This document shows positions 46,701 to 55,156 of a stretch of DNA of 64,000 bases, piece after piece. The position numbers and the translations under genes are program-made. The notes under the pieces were generated by a model. The model was not told where the DNA came from, did no database searches, and was given only the letters and a program-made list of their open reading frames with translations. Source of the DNA: Desulfobacterales bacterium (GTDB taxonomy: Bacteria; Desulfobacterota; Desulfobacteria; Desulfobacterales; SURF-7); the NCBI GenBank assembly GCA_028277765.1, contig JANQFQ010000129.1, positions 1 through 64,000 on the forward strand, written 5' to 3'. Within the stretch, counting starts at the first letter, position 1, and the number at the start of each line of letters is the position of its first letter.

Positions 46701-48151
46701 ATAAGCTGATCAATCTCAATATCATACTCGCTGCCGGGAATTGGAACCGGTCTTCTCCTGCCGGAGGAATCCGGTTCACCCAGTTCCATTTTAATACAGC
46801 GAACACCTGTTACCCGGCCGTCTTCCACAAGTATCTCCTGGGGAGCGGCAAGGTATGTGAGCTGTGTACCCTCTGCCTCGGCAGCCAGGATCTCTTCTTC
46901 CCAGGCTGGCATTTCAGCACGTGTTCTCCGGTACAGGATCGTAACCTCTTCTGCGCCCATACGCACCGCTGAACGGGCCACGTCGATGGCCACATTCCCG
47001 CCGCCGATAATCGCTACTTTCTTGCCGACTTCCACGTTTCCGGTCAGGTTTAATTCTCTTAGAAAATCAACTCCCTGGCGGACTCCGTTTGCGTTTTCGC
47101 CCGGAACACCCAGCTCAATCCCCTTATGGGCACCCAGTGCGAGGTAGACAGCCTTGTAGTCTTTTAAAAGGTCCTCAACCGTCATGTCCGGACCAAGCGG
47201 GGTTTCGGTTTTAATCTCAACACCAAGGTTGGTAATAATCTCTATATCCTGATCCAGCACCTCTGGAGGAAGACGATGATCCGGTATGCCTACTCTCAAC
47301 ATGCCGCCTGTCTGCGGGAGGGATTCAAAGATCGTGGACATTATTCCATTTTTTGCCAGTTGATAGGCAGCGGAAAGACCTGCCGGGCCGGAGCCGATAA
47401 TCGCTACTTTTTCATCCCGTTTCTCCGCGCACTCGATCTCAATTTTACGGGGATCAAACTGGTCAGCTGCCAGCCGTTTTAAATCCCTGATCGCCACAGG
47501 ATCGTCTACTTCACATCTCCGGCATGCGTCCTCACAACCATGGGGGCAGATTCTGCCGAGAACCCCGGGTAGGGGGAGATCTTCCATGATGATATCCAGG
47601 GCCTCCTTATATTTGCCCTCTTTAACCATCTGGACATACCCCTGTACATTCAGACCCGCGGGACATGCCAGCCGGCATGGCGCCTTATCTGCTTTCTGGA
47701 TTCCAAAAGCGCCGGGTATTGCCTGGGCATACTGCTTGTAAGTCGCCTTGCGTGTTGAAAGCCCCTCGTCATAGTCACTCGGAAGTTCCACGGGGCAGAC
47801 TTTTTCACAGTCTCCGCAGCTGGTGCATTTAGTAAGATCTATAAAGCGGGGTTGCTGCTGAATTTTTGCTTTAAAATTACCTGGTTCGCCTTCAAGGTTT
47901 AAAAGTTCTGTTCCTGAAAGAAGTTCGATGTTCAGATGCCGGCCGACCTCGACCAGTTTCGGTGAGATAACTCACATGGCACAGTCGTTGGTGGGAAACG
48001 TTTTGTCAATCTGAGACATCAAGCCGCCGATGGCAGGCGACTTTTCAAGAAGATATACATAGTATCCTGAATTTGCAAGATCCAGGGCGGACTGCATACC
48101 TGCAATACCCGCGCCTACGACCATTACTGAGCCTTGGACTTTTTCTGCCAT
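43721..48151 (-). CDS. hdrA: HdrA-type flavin/Fe-S selenoprotein with NADPH-GltD-like insertion (in-frame UGA)
   Basis: A 1476-residue protein starting at ATG 48151 (AGGAG six nt before). HdrA FAD site [10 protein letters not shown] (about 11-20). TGA at codon 60 (47972-47974) in [18 protein letters not shown], the known Cys/Sec site of HdrA. An Fe-S motif [13 protein letters not shown] (about 106-119) follows, then a GltD-like FAD/NAD(P) region ([24 protein letters not shown]), more HdrA sequence ([11 protein letters not shown]), a second HdrA-like FAD site ([13 protein letters not shown]) and two C-terminal ferredoxin motifs ([24 protein letters not shown]). HdrA is the flavin-based bifurcation/confurcation site; here it should link NAD(P)H, ferredoxin and MetFV. 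Three times methanogen HdrA size. TGA as stop would discard the conserved N-terminal site. Confidence 0.93.
47939..47974 (-). promoter_or_regulatory. UGA codon and SECIS-like hairpin in hdrA
   Basis: After TGA and 15 nt, CTGGTC-GAGGTC-GGCCGG can form a 6-bp stem (two G-U pairs) with a six-nt loop containing GGUC, similar to the loop of E. coli fdhF. The loop starts 22 nt after TGA, within the bacterial range. Confidence 0.7.
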
Positions 48152-48480
48152 TTAATGCTCCTGGTTAAAAGTGTAAAAAACAATTCATACCAAAAAAATA
48201 CAAAGAGATCTTTATCTATTATTGTGAATAATTTGTCAACCAAATATTTTCATCTCTTTATTAAGACAAACTGATTTGGGACAAAAAATACTCTTTAATA
48301 ACAAATGGATATGCTAGGATAGCCTATGGGTATTGTAGGAATTTACCGTGACCTGCCAAGCCAGAATTGCCTTGAAACCAGCAATACCCCGTGTTAATGT
48401 CCTAAAAATTAATTTATCAGGATATTTATAACCCGATCATATATATTATCCTGTTTAAAATAGCATTAATTTGGAAATCC
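48152..48480. promoter_or_regulatory. Divergent control region hdrA / histidine kinase, with probable hdrA promoter
   Basis: This 329-nt region separates the minus-strand hdrA operon from the plus-strand kinase gene. On the minus strand TTGACA (48234-48239 on the plus strand as TGTCAA) and GATAAA (48211-48216 as TTTATC) are 17 nt apart, a fair sigma-70 promoter about 60 nt upstream of hdrA. GGGTATTG near 48327 and CAATACCCC near 48383 are inverted repeats that could form a long-range hairpin or an operator. No gene is present. Confidence 0.5.
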
Positions 48481-50061
48481 ATGGCTGAAACAAAACCATC
48501 AATAATTAATATCGCTTTTGTAGGAGGCGGTACCGACTGCTTGGAACTTCTTGAAAAAAGCTCCATTGATTACCGGCAGGGTGTAGTTAACTCCCGGATA
48601 ATCGTGATCGCTGATACAGATCCAGAAGCGCCCGCGTTAAAGATGGCGGAAAAAATGGGCATCGCAACGGTAAATGATTTCCATGATATCTATAAATCTG
48701 AATATGACATACATTTTATTTTTATTCTAACCCCTGCAGATGGGATCCTGGAAGAGATCCTCACCACAAAACCGGGTCATATCCGTGTCCTTTCCTATGA
48801 GGCGTTTACCCTTTTCAAAGAGCTTATTGGGATTGAAGAAACCAAGCTGAAAAAAAGAAATGAAGAGATAGAAACCATTTTAAACGGTATTCAGAATTTT
48901 ATTGTAGTTATCAATCCAGATATGGAAATCGTGGAAGTAAATGATGTGTTTCTTGAAAAAATGGAGTACAAACATGATGAAGTGATCGGACAAAAATGTT
49001 ACAAAATATTTTATGACCGTGATCAACCCTGTGTTTCAACAGATACGTTTAAATGTGCCTTAAATGAAGTGATTCGGAACAAAATGCCTTTTCAGCAGAC
49101 CATCATAAGGGATAAACCTAGAGGCAACCCACGTTATGTTGAACTCAGTACGTTTCCTGTCTGGGAAAAATCTGGTAAAATATCCAAATTTGTTGAGATC
49201 AGCCGAGATGTTACACAAAGAAAGCAGGAGGAAGAAGGGATAACCCGGCGCCTTGAAAAAATGGTGGATGAACGGACAAAAGAACTTGAAAATACACACG
49301 AACAGCTGCTTCACCAGGATAAAATGGCCTCCCTGGGTAAACTGTCCGCTACAGTGGTCCATGAGATCAATAATCCGATTACAGGCATTTTAAACCTGAA
49401 CCTGTTAATGAAAAGAATTATTGAAGAAGGGGATGTTGGTGAAAAAGATCTGGAACAGTTCAGCCAATACCTGGAACTCATGGAAACTGAAACCCGCCGA
49501 ATTAGCGGTATTATATCCAACTTACTGACTTTTTCCAGGCAGTCCAAAATAGAACTGAAGCGTATCAGTGTTAACATGTTATTAGAAAAAACACTGCTCT
49601 TGAATTCAAACCTTTTTAAATTAAACAATGTGGATGTTATAAGAAAATTTTATACCCAGATCCCCTCCATCGTCGGATCAGGAGACCAGCTTCAGCAGGT
49701 ATTCATGAACTTTATTTCAAATGCAGTCGAGGCCATGGAACCTAAACAAGGGGGCACACTGCTAGTGGAAACAGATTATTCCAAAGAAGACCAAAAGGTG
49801 ATTGTCAGAATAAAAGATACTGGTGTGGGGATGCCCCGAGAAAATTTAACACGGCTTTTTGAGCCTTTTTTTACAACAAAAACCGATGGTAAAGGTGTAG
49901 GGCTTGGTCTTTCAGTGGCATACGGCATCATAAAAGAACATGGTGGTACGATTTACGTAAATTCAAAAAAGGAAAAAGGAACAACCTTTAAAATAAAATT
50001 GCCCCTTGAATTTTCAAAAAAATCAAATGGATGGCAGGGAGGTATTAATGGGGAGCGTTAA
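48481..50061 (+). CDS. Sensor histidine kinase with Rossmann-like and PAS domains
   Basis: A 526-residue soluble kinase. Residues about 5-110 resemble a dehydrogenase Rossmann fold (AFVGGGTDCLELLE, ADTDPEAPALKMAEKMGI, LTPADGILEEIL), lacking any membrane segment. A PAS domain follows (about 125-240), then HisKA with His294 (VVHEINNPITGI) and HATPase_c motifs (NFISNAVEAM, DTGVGMP, GVGLGLSVAYGI). Divergent from hdrA and overlapping by 14 nt the NtrC-type regulator that is surely its partner. The Rossmann part suggests sensing a nucleotide cofactor or redox state, perhaps NAD(P)H; this is inference. Confidence 0.9.
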   Translation: MAETKPSIINIAFVGGGTDCLELLEKSSIDYRQGVVNSRIIVIADTDPEAPALKMAEKMGIATVNDFHDIYKSEYDIHFIFILTPADGILEEILTTKPGHIRVLSYEAFTLFKELIGIEETKLKKRNEEIETILNGIQNFIVVINPDMEIVEVNDVFLEKMEYKHDEVIGQKCYKIFYDRDQPCVSTDTFKCALNEVIRNKMPFQQTIIRDKPRGNPRYVELSTFPVWEKSGKISKFVEISRDVTQRKQEEEGITRRLEKMVDERTKELENTHEQLLHQDKMASLGKLSATVVHEINNPITGILNLNLLMKRIIEEGDVGEKDLEQFSQYLELMETETRRISGIISNLLTFSRQSKIELKRISVNMLLEKTLLLNSNLFKLNNVDVIRKFYTQIPSIVGSGDQLQQVFMNFISNAVEAMEPKQGGTLLVETDYSKEDQKVIVRIKDTGVGMPRENLTRLFEPFFTTKTDGKGVGLGLSVAYGIIKEHGGTIYVNSKKEKGTTFKIKLPLEFSKKSNGWQGGINGER

Positions 50062-51394
50062 GATTCTAATTGTTGATGACGAACTGATCGTCAGAGAATC
50101 GCTCGGAGGATGGCTGGAAAGAGACGGCCATAGTGTGGATAAAGCGCCCAGCGGAGAAGAAGCCCTGGAGATGTTACAGTCGGTCAAATATGATATTCTT
50201 CTGCTCGATATTAAAATGGGAGGAATGAGCGGGCTTGATGTCTTGAAAAAGGTTAAAGAACAGGATCCAGATATGGTTGTGGTGATGATTACCGCTTACG
50301 GATCAATCCCTTCTTCCATCGAAGCCATGAAAAACGGTGCTTATGATTATCTACTAAAACCGTTTGATCCTGATGAACTCGGGATGCTCATAGAAAAAAT
50401 TATCGATCACCAGGAAAAAATTCGAGAAAACCTTTATCTTAAAGAAAAACACAAAGAACGCGACCGGTTTGAGAGCATGTTGGGCCAGTCCCAGCCTATG
50501 CAAAAAGTCTTTGATATAATTGAAGATATCGCGCCGGTTAATTCAACGGTTCTTATAACCGGTGAAACAGGAACCGGCAAGGGGCTTGCTGCTAAGGCCA
50601 TTCACACTAAAAGTTCCCGCAATGATGGCCCTTTTGTGGTGGTCAACTGCGGCGCCATACCTGAACACCTCATGGAGAGCGAATTGTTCGGTCACCAAAA
50701 AGGCGCCTTTACCGATGCCAAAGAGACAAAAAAGGGGCTTCTTGAGCTGGCACATGGCGGCACGCTCTTTCTTGATGAAATCGGTGAAATCAGTATCAGG
50801 ATGCAGATCGATCTGTTACGGGTACTGGAAGACCGGGTCTTCTACCGGGTCGGAGGCACCCAGCCGATTGAGGTGGATTTCAGGGTTGTCGCCGCTTCAA
50901 ACAGGGATCTCAAAGACGCTATCAAAGAAGGAAGCTTCCGTGAAGACCTTTTTTACCGTCTTAATGTTATCTCTTTTGATATGCCCCCTTTAAGGGAACG
51001 GAAAGAAGATCTTCCTCTTCTGGCTGATTACTTTTTACGAAAATATACCCATGAAACCAACAAACAGGTAAAAAAAATCAGCAGGGATGCCCTTGATGAA
51101 ATGATGCTGTATGAATGGCCAGGGAACGTCCGGGAACTGGAAAATGCCATTGAAAGAGGTGTGGTTATCGCAAAAGGCACTGAAATTGTTACTGAAAACC
51201 TGCCGATTTTTAATCCCGGACAGGTGTCCGTGCCCCCTGCTGCGCAGTCTCTCAAGGAGATGGAAAAACTGCATATTACCCAGGTGCTTATAAACAAGGA
51301 ATGGAACATATCAAAAAGCTCTGAAGTCCTTGGTATTGACCGGTCCACCCTTTACAACAAAATCAAACTCTATAACATCCAGAAGATAGATTGA
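50048..51394 (+). CDS. NtrC-family response regulator
   Basis: A 448-residue regulator: REC (1-120; VDDELIVRES, LLLDIKMGG with the phospho-Asp), sigma-54-type AAA+ domain with Walker A GETGTGKG, Walker B GGTLFLDEIGE and the loop motif GAFTDA instead of the canonical GAFTGA, and a C-terminal Fis helix-turn-helix (SEVLGIDRSTLYNKIKLY). The GAFTGA loop contacts sigma-54; Gly-to-Asp at position 5 could alter but need not abolish it. The start at 50048 follows GGGAGG and overlaps the kinase gene by 14 nt. Confidence 0.92.
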   Translation: MGSVKILIVDDELIVRESLGGWLERDGHSVDKAPSGEEALEMLQSVKYDILLLDIKMGGMSGLDVLKKVKEQDPDMVVVMITAYGSIPSSIEAMKNGAYDYLLKPFDPDELGMLIEKIIDHQEKIRENLYLKEKHKERDRFESMLGQSQPMQKVFDIIEDIAPVNSTVLITGETGTGKGLAAKAIHTKSSRNDGPFVVVNCGAIPEHLMESELFGHQKGAFTDAKETKKGLLELAHGGTLFLDEIGEISIRMQIDLLRVLEDRVFYRVGGTQPIEVDFRVVAASNRDLKDAIKEGSFREDLFYRLNVISFDMPPLRERKEDLPLLADYFLRKYTHETNKQVKKISRDALDEMMLYEWPGNVRELENAIERGVVIAKGTEIVTENLPIFNPGQVSVPPAAQSLKEMEKLHITQVLINKEWNISKSSEVLGIDRSTLYNKIKLYNIQKID

Positions 51395-51948
51395 CAGTTT
51401 CACAGGAACATACTATCGCCATCTCTCCTGTTGGGGATATTGACCAGCACTTGATCAACACTTTAGGGATGGATATTAACCGGGTCTTTGGTGTTAAAAC
51501 CGAAGTGCTTAAGATCATAGATGATCTTGAATTCGCACAGGATCCAGAACGGAATCAGTATCATTCTACTCCCATACTTGAAAAACTGGCATTTTTAGCC
51601 CCCCAGCGGGTAATCAAAGTACTGGCAATTACAAAAGTCGATCTATTCATACCCATTCTTACGTTTGTTTATGGTGAAGCCCAGCTTGGCGGTAGAGCCT
51701 GTATCGTATCCTTAAACCGCCTTCGCGAAAATCTTTCCGCGGTTACACAGCAGAAAATATTTTTTGAACGGGTAATCAAAGAAGCCATACATGAATTAGG
51801 GCATACTTTTAATCTCCGACACTGCAAAGACCATTCATGTATTATGCACTACTGCAGGCGTATAACAGATGTGGACCGGAAGTTGGACAGCATGTGCCGG
51901 TATTGCAAGATCTTTCTGGACGATGATATTAAACAGCTGGTGAAATAA
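51391..51948 (+). CDS. Archaemetzincin-family zinc metalloprotease
   Basis: A 185-residue protein with the archaemetzincin signature HELGHTFNLRHC followed by C-x-M, C and a terminal C-x2-C (the HExxHxxxxxHCx4CMx17CxxC pattern). The first three histidines and Glu form the metzincin site and the cysteines bind a second zinc. TTG start overlaps the regulator's stop codon (TTGA), so it is the third gene of a kinase-regulator-protease operon. Metzincins of this branch have few known substrates; a target linked to the two-component system is possible. Confidence 0.9.
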   Translation: MTVSQEHTIAISPVGDIDQHLINTLGMDINRVFGVKTEVLKIIDDLEFAQDPERNQYHSTPILEKLAFLAPQRVIKVLAITKVDLFIPILTFVYGEAQLGGRACIVSLNRLRENLSAVTQQKIFFERVIKEAIHELGHTFNLRHCKDHSCIMHYCRRITDVDRKLDSMCRYCKIFLDDDIKQLVK

Positions 51949-52371
51949 TTATTTTATGTAGTATCCTGATACTCGCCAAACACCATCCTTGTCCAGCATG
52001 GGAGTAACTGTTTCCACTGCTGATTTCTTGTTTTCAAATGAAGTCTCAAATTGGATGACGACATATTCTCCATCTGGAGCGCCAGGTAAAGCCTTTGCAT
52101 AGGTTTTTGTTTTCACCTTTCTTGAAACAAGTTTACCCAGGGGCTTTCGAACCGCCTGCATCATTTGTTCCCATTGCTGGGCTGAAACTGCATTTCTGAA
52201 TAATTCAGCGTTTTCTTTCCAGCTTTCCGCGTATTGTTCTTTATCAATCATAGCGAGCCATTTTTGGGCGGCTGAAAGAGCAGCGGCTTTTTTTTCCGTT
52301 CTTCCCGCCATGGCAGTAACTCCAGAGACAATTAGTCCAATTATTAACAGATATACTATTTTTCTAATCAT
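51949..52371 (-). CDS. DUF4019-type exported protein
   Basis: A 140-residue protein with signal peptide (MIRKIVYLLIIGLIVSGV, cleavage near AMAG) and a mature region with AAQKWLAMIDKEQYAESWK, QWEQMMQAVRKPLGK and GEYVVIQFETSFENK, the DUF4019 pattern. The function of the family is not known; its fold is predicted to be a small NTF2-like or alpha+beta domain. It converges with the metalloprotease gene with no gap between stop codons. Confidence 0.8.
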   Translation of the reverse strand: MIRKIVYLLIIGLIVSGVTAMAGRTEKKAAALSAAQKWLAMIDKEQYAESWKENAELFRNAVSAQQWEQMMQAVRKPLGKLVSRKVKTKTYAKALPGAPDGEYVVIQFETSFENKKSAVETVTPMLDKDGVWRVSGYYIK

Positions 52372-52492
52372 CGTTGTTTCCTCCTTTCACTATGGCTCTT
52401 CCGCCAGTTGAATATCTTTTTCTTCATTGTTCGGCTCTACATCAAAGAGCATTGATTTAAACTAGAATTGTTCCATTGTGTAAATAAGGCCA

Positions 52493-52837
52493 TCATAAAG
52501 ATTTCCTGAGCGCTTCCAGCATCTGCCTGTTCTCAGGACTTAGTCCTAAAAACCTTTCCAGTGTTTCACACCCATATTCATCACAATGGGCACAGGTTTC
52601 CACGCCTTTTTTCTGGCCGCATGTTTTTATCTCGCACATACTGCAATAAAAGAACAGTGGTCCACTGTCTGATTTACAGCCGGCACAGTTTATCTGTTCC
52701 GGCTTAAAGTCCCCATTGAACTTTTTTGACCAGTTGTCGGCAATTTCCTTTCTTTTTGCATCATCGTCGTTCTTTGTGGCAATGTAAGTAAGGCAATTGC
52801 CACATCGAACGCCACAGAAAGCGGTCATTTCTGACAT
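52493..52837 (-). CDS. DUF3795 cysteine-rich protein
   Basis: A 114-residue cytosolic protein with ten cysteines: FCGVRCGNCLTYI at the start, INCAGCKSD, FYCSMCEIKTCG and ETCAHCDEYGC in the middle, matching DUF3795. These cysteines are likely to bind zinc or iron. The family has no assigned biochemical function. It follows no recognisable operon partner; its nearest co-directional neighbour ends at a strong terminator at 52971. Confidence 0.85.
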   Translation of the reverse strand: MSEMTAFCGVRCGNCLTYIATKNDDDAKRKEIADNWSKKFNGDFKPEQINCAGCKSDSGPLFFYCSMCEIKTCGQKKGVETCAHCDEYGCETLERFLGLSPENRQMLEALRKSL

Positions 52838-52970
52838 TTTATTCTCCTTAAACCCTTTTGATTAATATTCATATTTCTTACAATATATAGAATGGTAAAT
52901 CCTCGATTAGAATTAAGTTTTTACATATCACATATCCACCTGCTTTAAAAGATCATGTTATTCTCCAAAA

Positions 52971-53004
52971 AAAGAGCCGGCGGAACAATTTCCGCCGGCT
53001 CTTT
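52971..53004. terminator. Strong intrinsic terminator
   Basis: AAAGAGCCGGCGGA-acaatt-TCCGCCGGCTCTTT is a perfect 14-bp stem. On the minus strand it is followed by a T-rich run (TTTTTTT), so it ends the minus-strand transcript of the gene with stop at 53023. Confidence 0.92.
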
Positions 53005-53022
53005 ATAATGCTTATGACTGAG

Positions 53023-53967
53023 TTAGTTGTGAAGAAATAGTTTCGTCAGTTTATCCCATTTAAGTTGAGGTATTTTTCCAAAAATATCTTCGGTCAGCAG
53101 GCCTCCGTCAGCTGCCAGAGGACCGGCTTCCTCTTCAATTACATTGTGAAGGCTTCTTACCTCATTTTTAATATACTCACCGGTTTCATTTCCTATCAGC
53201 AGATGTTTAATGTCATCGCGTAAAGAATTGGAATGAATCCGCATGACCCATCCTTCAGTATACGGATCAGTCCCAGCCATCCGGCCGTCTTCCATCAATT
53301 TATGGTTAATTGCCGTGACAACACCGCTGACCGGAGAAAGGACTTCCGCTTTATACTCTCCGCGGTTTATCTTTATACCGCCGACACCCTGGCTGACCTC
53401 CTTGCCTACAAGCGGAGATTCAATCCTGTCCAGGGGACCGAGCAGGCGGAGAGAGAAATCATCCAGCCCCACCCGGACCTCCGAACCTTCCTCAAGTTTC
53501 ATCCATGCGTGTCCCCTGTGGAGATAGTACCCTTGCGGTATTTTAAAACCCTGGACACTAAGAACATCTACCGGTTTTACAACTGCGTGAACCGTATGCT
53601 GGTCATGAAAATACTGGTCAAATTCACAGTCCCCGCAAACATATTCATTAGTGCAGGACCTGAATTCTATCCGTTGTTTCATGTGGTGAATACACGGCCG
53701 TCTTGAAAGCGGCAGATCTTTTAACCGGTCTTTCCAGAAAACCACATGGCTGTTTGCACCCTTGAGGATGTCTCCTCTTTCCCTTCTCTTTCTGTTTTTT
53801 TCAGCGATCCTGCGCATATCAATATCATATGAACAAGGGGCGCATTCATAGTCACTGTCGCAGACCTTTTCTTGAACCACCCCTGCTTGGGTCCAGAGAC
53901 AAAGAAGATCTTGTGCTTCATTAATATCTTTTATGCGGTTTGGTTCCATTTCGCTTACCCTTATCAA
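53023..53967 (-). CDS. Cys-rich GcvH-like protein, paralogue 2
   Basis: A 314-residue protein. The N-terminal half carries two C-x12-C-x5-C-x2-C modules (starting LCLWTQAGVV and PCIHHMKQRI), each followed by YD or FD. The C-terminal half (about 145-280) has the GcvH fold (HRGHAWMKLEEGSEVRVGLDDF, LSPVSGVVTAIN, DPYTEGWVMRI), but the residue eight positions before the Pro of SPVSG, where GcvH has its lipoyl lysine, is Glu. It is therefore probably not lipoylated. 20 nt downstream of a paralogue (53988), in one operon, with a terminator behind it. Function unknown; likely a metal or Fe-S binding signalling or carrier protein. Confidence 0.8.
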   Translation of the reverse strand: MIRVSEMEPNRIKDINEAQDLLCLWTQAGVVQEKVCDSDYECAPCSYDIDMRRIAEKNRKRRERGDILKGANSHVVFWKDRLKDLPLSRRPCIHHMKQRIEFRSCTNEYVCGDCEFDQYFHDQHTVHAVVKPVDVLSVQGFKIPQGYYLHRGHAWMKLEEGSEVRVGLDDFSLRLLGPLDRIESPLVGKEVSQGVGGIKINRGEYKAEVLSPVSGVVTAINHKLMEDGRMAGTDPYTEGWVMRIHSNSLRDDIKHLLIGNETGEYIKNEVRSLHNVIEEEAGPLAADGGLLTEDIFGKIPQLKWDKLTKLFLHN

Positions 53968-53987
53968 TATGCAGTGTTATTATACGA

Positions 53988-54977
53988 TTATGATCTGAGA
54001 AAACGTTTGGTCAGGTTGTCCCAACCCAGGTCCGGCAGATTGCCGTAAATATCCGTTGTCAGAAGACCGCCGTCTGTTGCCATGGGGCCGGCTACTTCTT
54101 CGATCATATTTTCAAGGCCTGATACTTCATGGTTCATCCATTCCAGGCTGCTTGAATTGGTCATCAGTGTTTTTACGGTTTTCTTGATATCAGGGGTGCG
54201 TACTATGAAAAGCCATCCATCACTGTAAGGTTCATTGTTTGCAATTTTCGGATTTTCCCTTACTTTTGAATTCACTTCCATAATTACCCCGTTAACAGGT
54301 GAGAGGACATCAGCCAGGTTGTCTTTCCGTTTCAGGCCCCAGCCGGCTTTGCCCTGGTCGAGTTCCTTGCCCATGAGGGGAAGGTCAAACGCGTCTGCTT
54401 CACCTAGAAGTTTGAGGGCAAAATCATCCAGTCCGATTCTGATGTATCCGCCGCTCTCTATCCGGGCCCAGGTATGGCCGTCATGGAAGTGATATTTCAT
54501 AGGTACGTCAAATCCTTTTACATTTTCTATCTCAACTGGTATCGTCCTGGTTTTCGTAGACATGACATCTTCAAAAAGCTGATCAAAGTCACATGTGCCG
54601 CACTCATAGTCATAAGCGCATGAGCGGTTGTCAATCCGGTTGGTAAGGCTGTGTCGGCAAATCCTGTCCAAAGCCGGCCTTGCTTTCAATGCATCCTGCC
54701 AGCTGATATGCTTCCCTTTTTCAACCTGTTTCACCATACCAGCATCGTATTTACAGGTAGTACAGTCATAAAAATTATTACAGCTTTTATTTGCCACAAC
54801 ACCAGCCTGCATCCAAATGCATGGATTAGCGGCTTTTGCCTCCTTATCCGGTTTTATCATCCAGACCTGTCCACCTAAAACAGTTCCGATACCGCCTTTA
54901 TCAAGCTGTCCGCCCTTTGTGTAGTTTGAACCAAATCCAACCCTGCTTCTGCGATCATCTTTCATTTTCTCAGCCAT
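53988..54977 (-). CDS. Cys-rich GcvH-like protein, paralogue 1
   Basis: A 329-residue protein with the same layout as its downstream paralogue: a basic N-terminal tail, two C-x12-C-x5-C-x2-C modules (PCIWMQAGVVANKSC..., ICRHSLTNRIDNRSC...), then a GcvH-like domain (HDGHTWARIESGGYIRIGLDDF; DVLSPVNGVIMEVN; EPYSDGWLFIV). The lipoyl-lysine position is Asp in ADVLSPVNG context. First gene of the operon driven by the sigma-54 promoter at 55046. The strong conservation of cysteine spacing in all four modules argues for a functional metal site. Confidence 0.8.
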   Translation of the reverse strand: MAEKMKDDRRSRVGFGSNYTKGGQLDKGGIGTVLGGQVWMIKPDKEAKAANPCIWMQAGVVANKSCNNFYDCTTCKYDAGMVKQVEKGKHISWQDALKARPALDRICRHSLTNRIDNRSCAYDYECGTCDFDQLFEDVMSTKTRTIPVEIENVKGFDVPMKYHFHDGHTWARIESGGYIRIGLDDFALKLLGEADAFDLPLMGKELDQGKAGWGLKRKDNLADVLSPVNGVIMEVNSKVRENPKIANNEPYSDGWLFIVRTPDIKKTVKTLMTNSSSLEWMNHEVSGLENMIEEVAGPMATDGGLLTTDIYGNLPDLGWDNLTKRFLRS

Positions 54978-55045
54978 CTTCTCACTCCTTTGTTTAATGT
55001 TTATCTGTTTTAAAAAAATTTTTTGTTAAAGTTGGGCTGTAATAT

Positions 55046-55061
55046 TGCAACGCAGATGCCA
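55046..55061 (-). promoter_or_regulatory. Sigma-54 (RpoN) promoter
   Basis: On the minus strand TGGCATCTGCGTTGCA carries the -24 GG and -12 GC with exact consensus spacing (TGGCAC-N5-TTGCW). It lies about 70 nt upstream of the paralogue 1 start codon. It fits the presence of a GAFSGA-type activator next door. Confidence 0.8.
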
Positions 55062-55156
55062 GTTGAACAAAAAAAATTAAAAATTTGATAAGCATTTGAT
55101 ATTAATCAATATGTTTGCAAGGATATTAAAGCGTGACCATGGGTGGGCGATCTTTA

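Noticed and set aside
43305-48151. UGA as tryptophan (alternative genetic code)
   Set aside because: TGA ends several other genes here (for example at 8810 and 51394), and the aligned residue is Cys, not Trp.
53023-54977. Glycine cleavage H protein
   Set aside because: The lipoyl lysine is missing and no gcvP or gcvT is nearby; the Cys-rich half is not part of H proteins.
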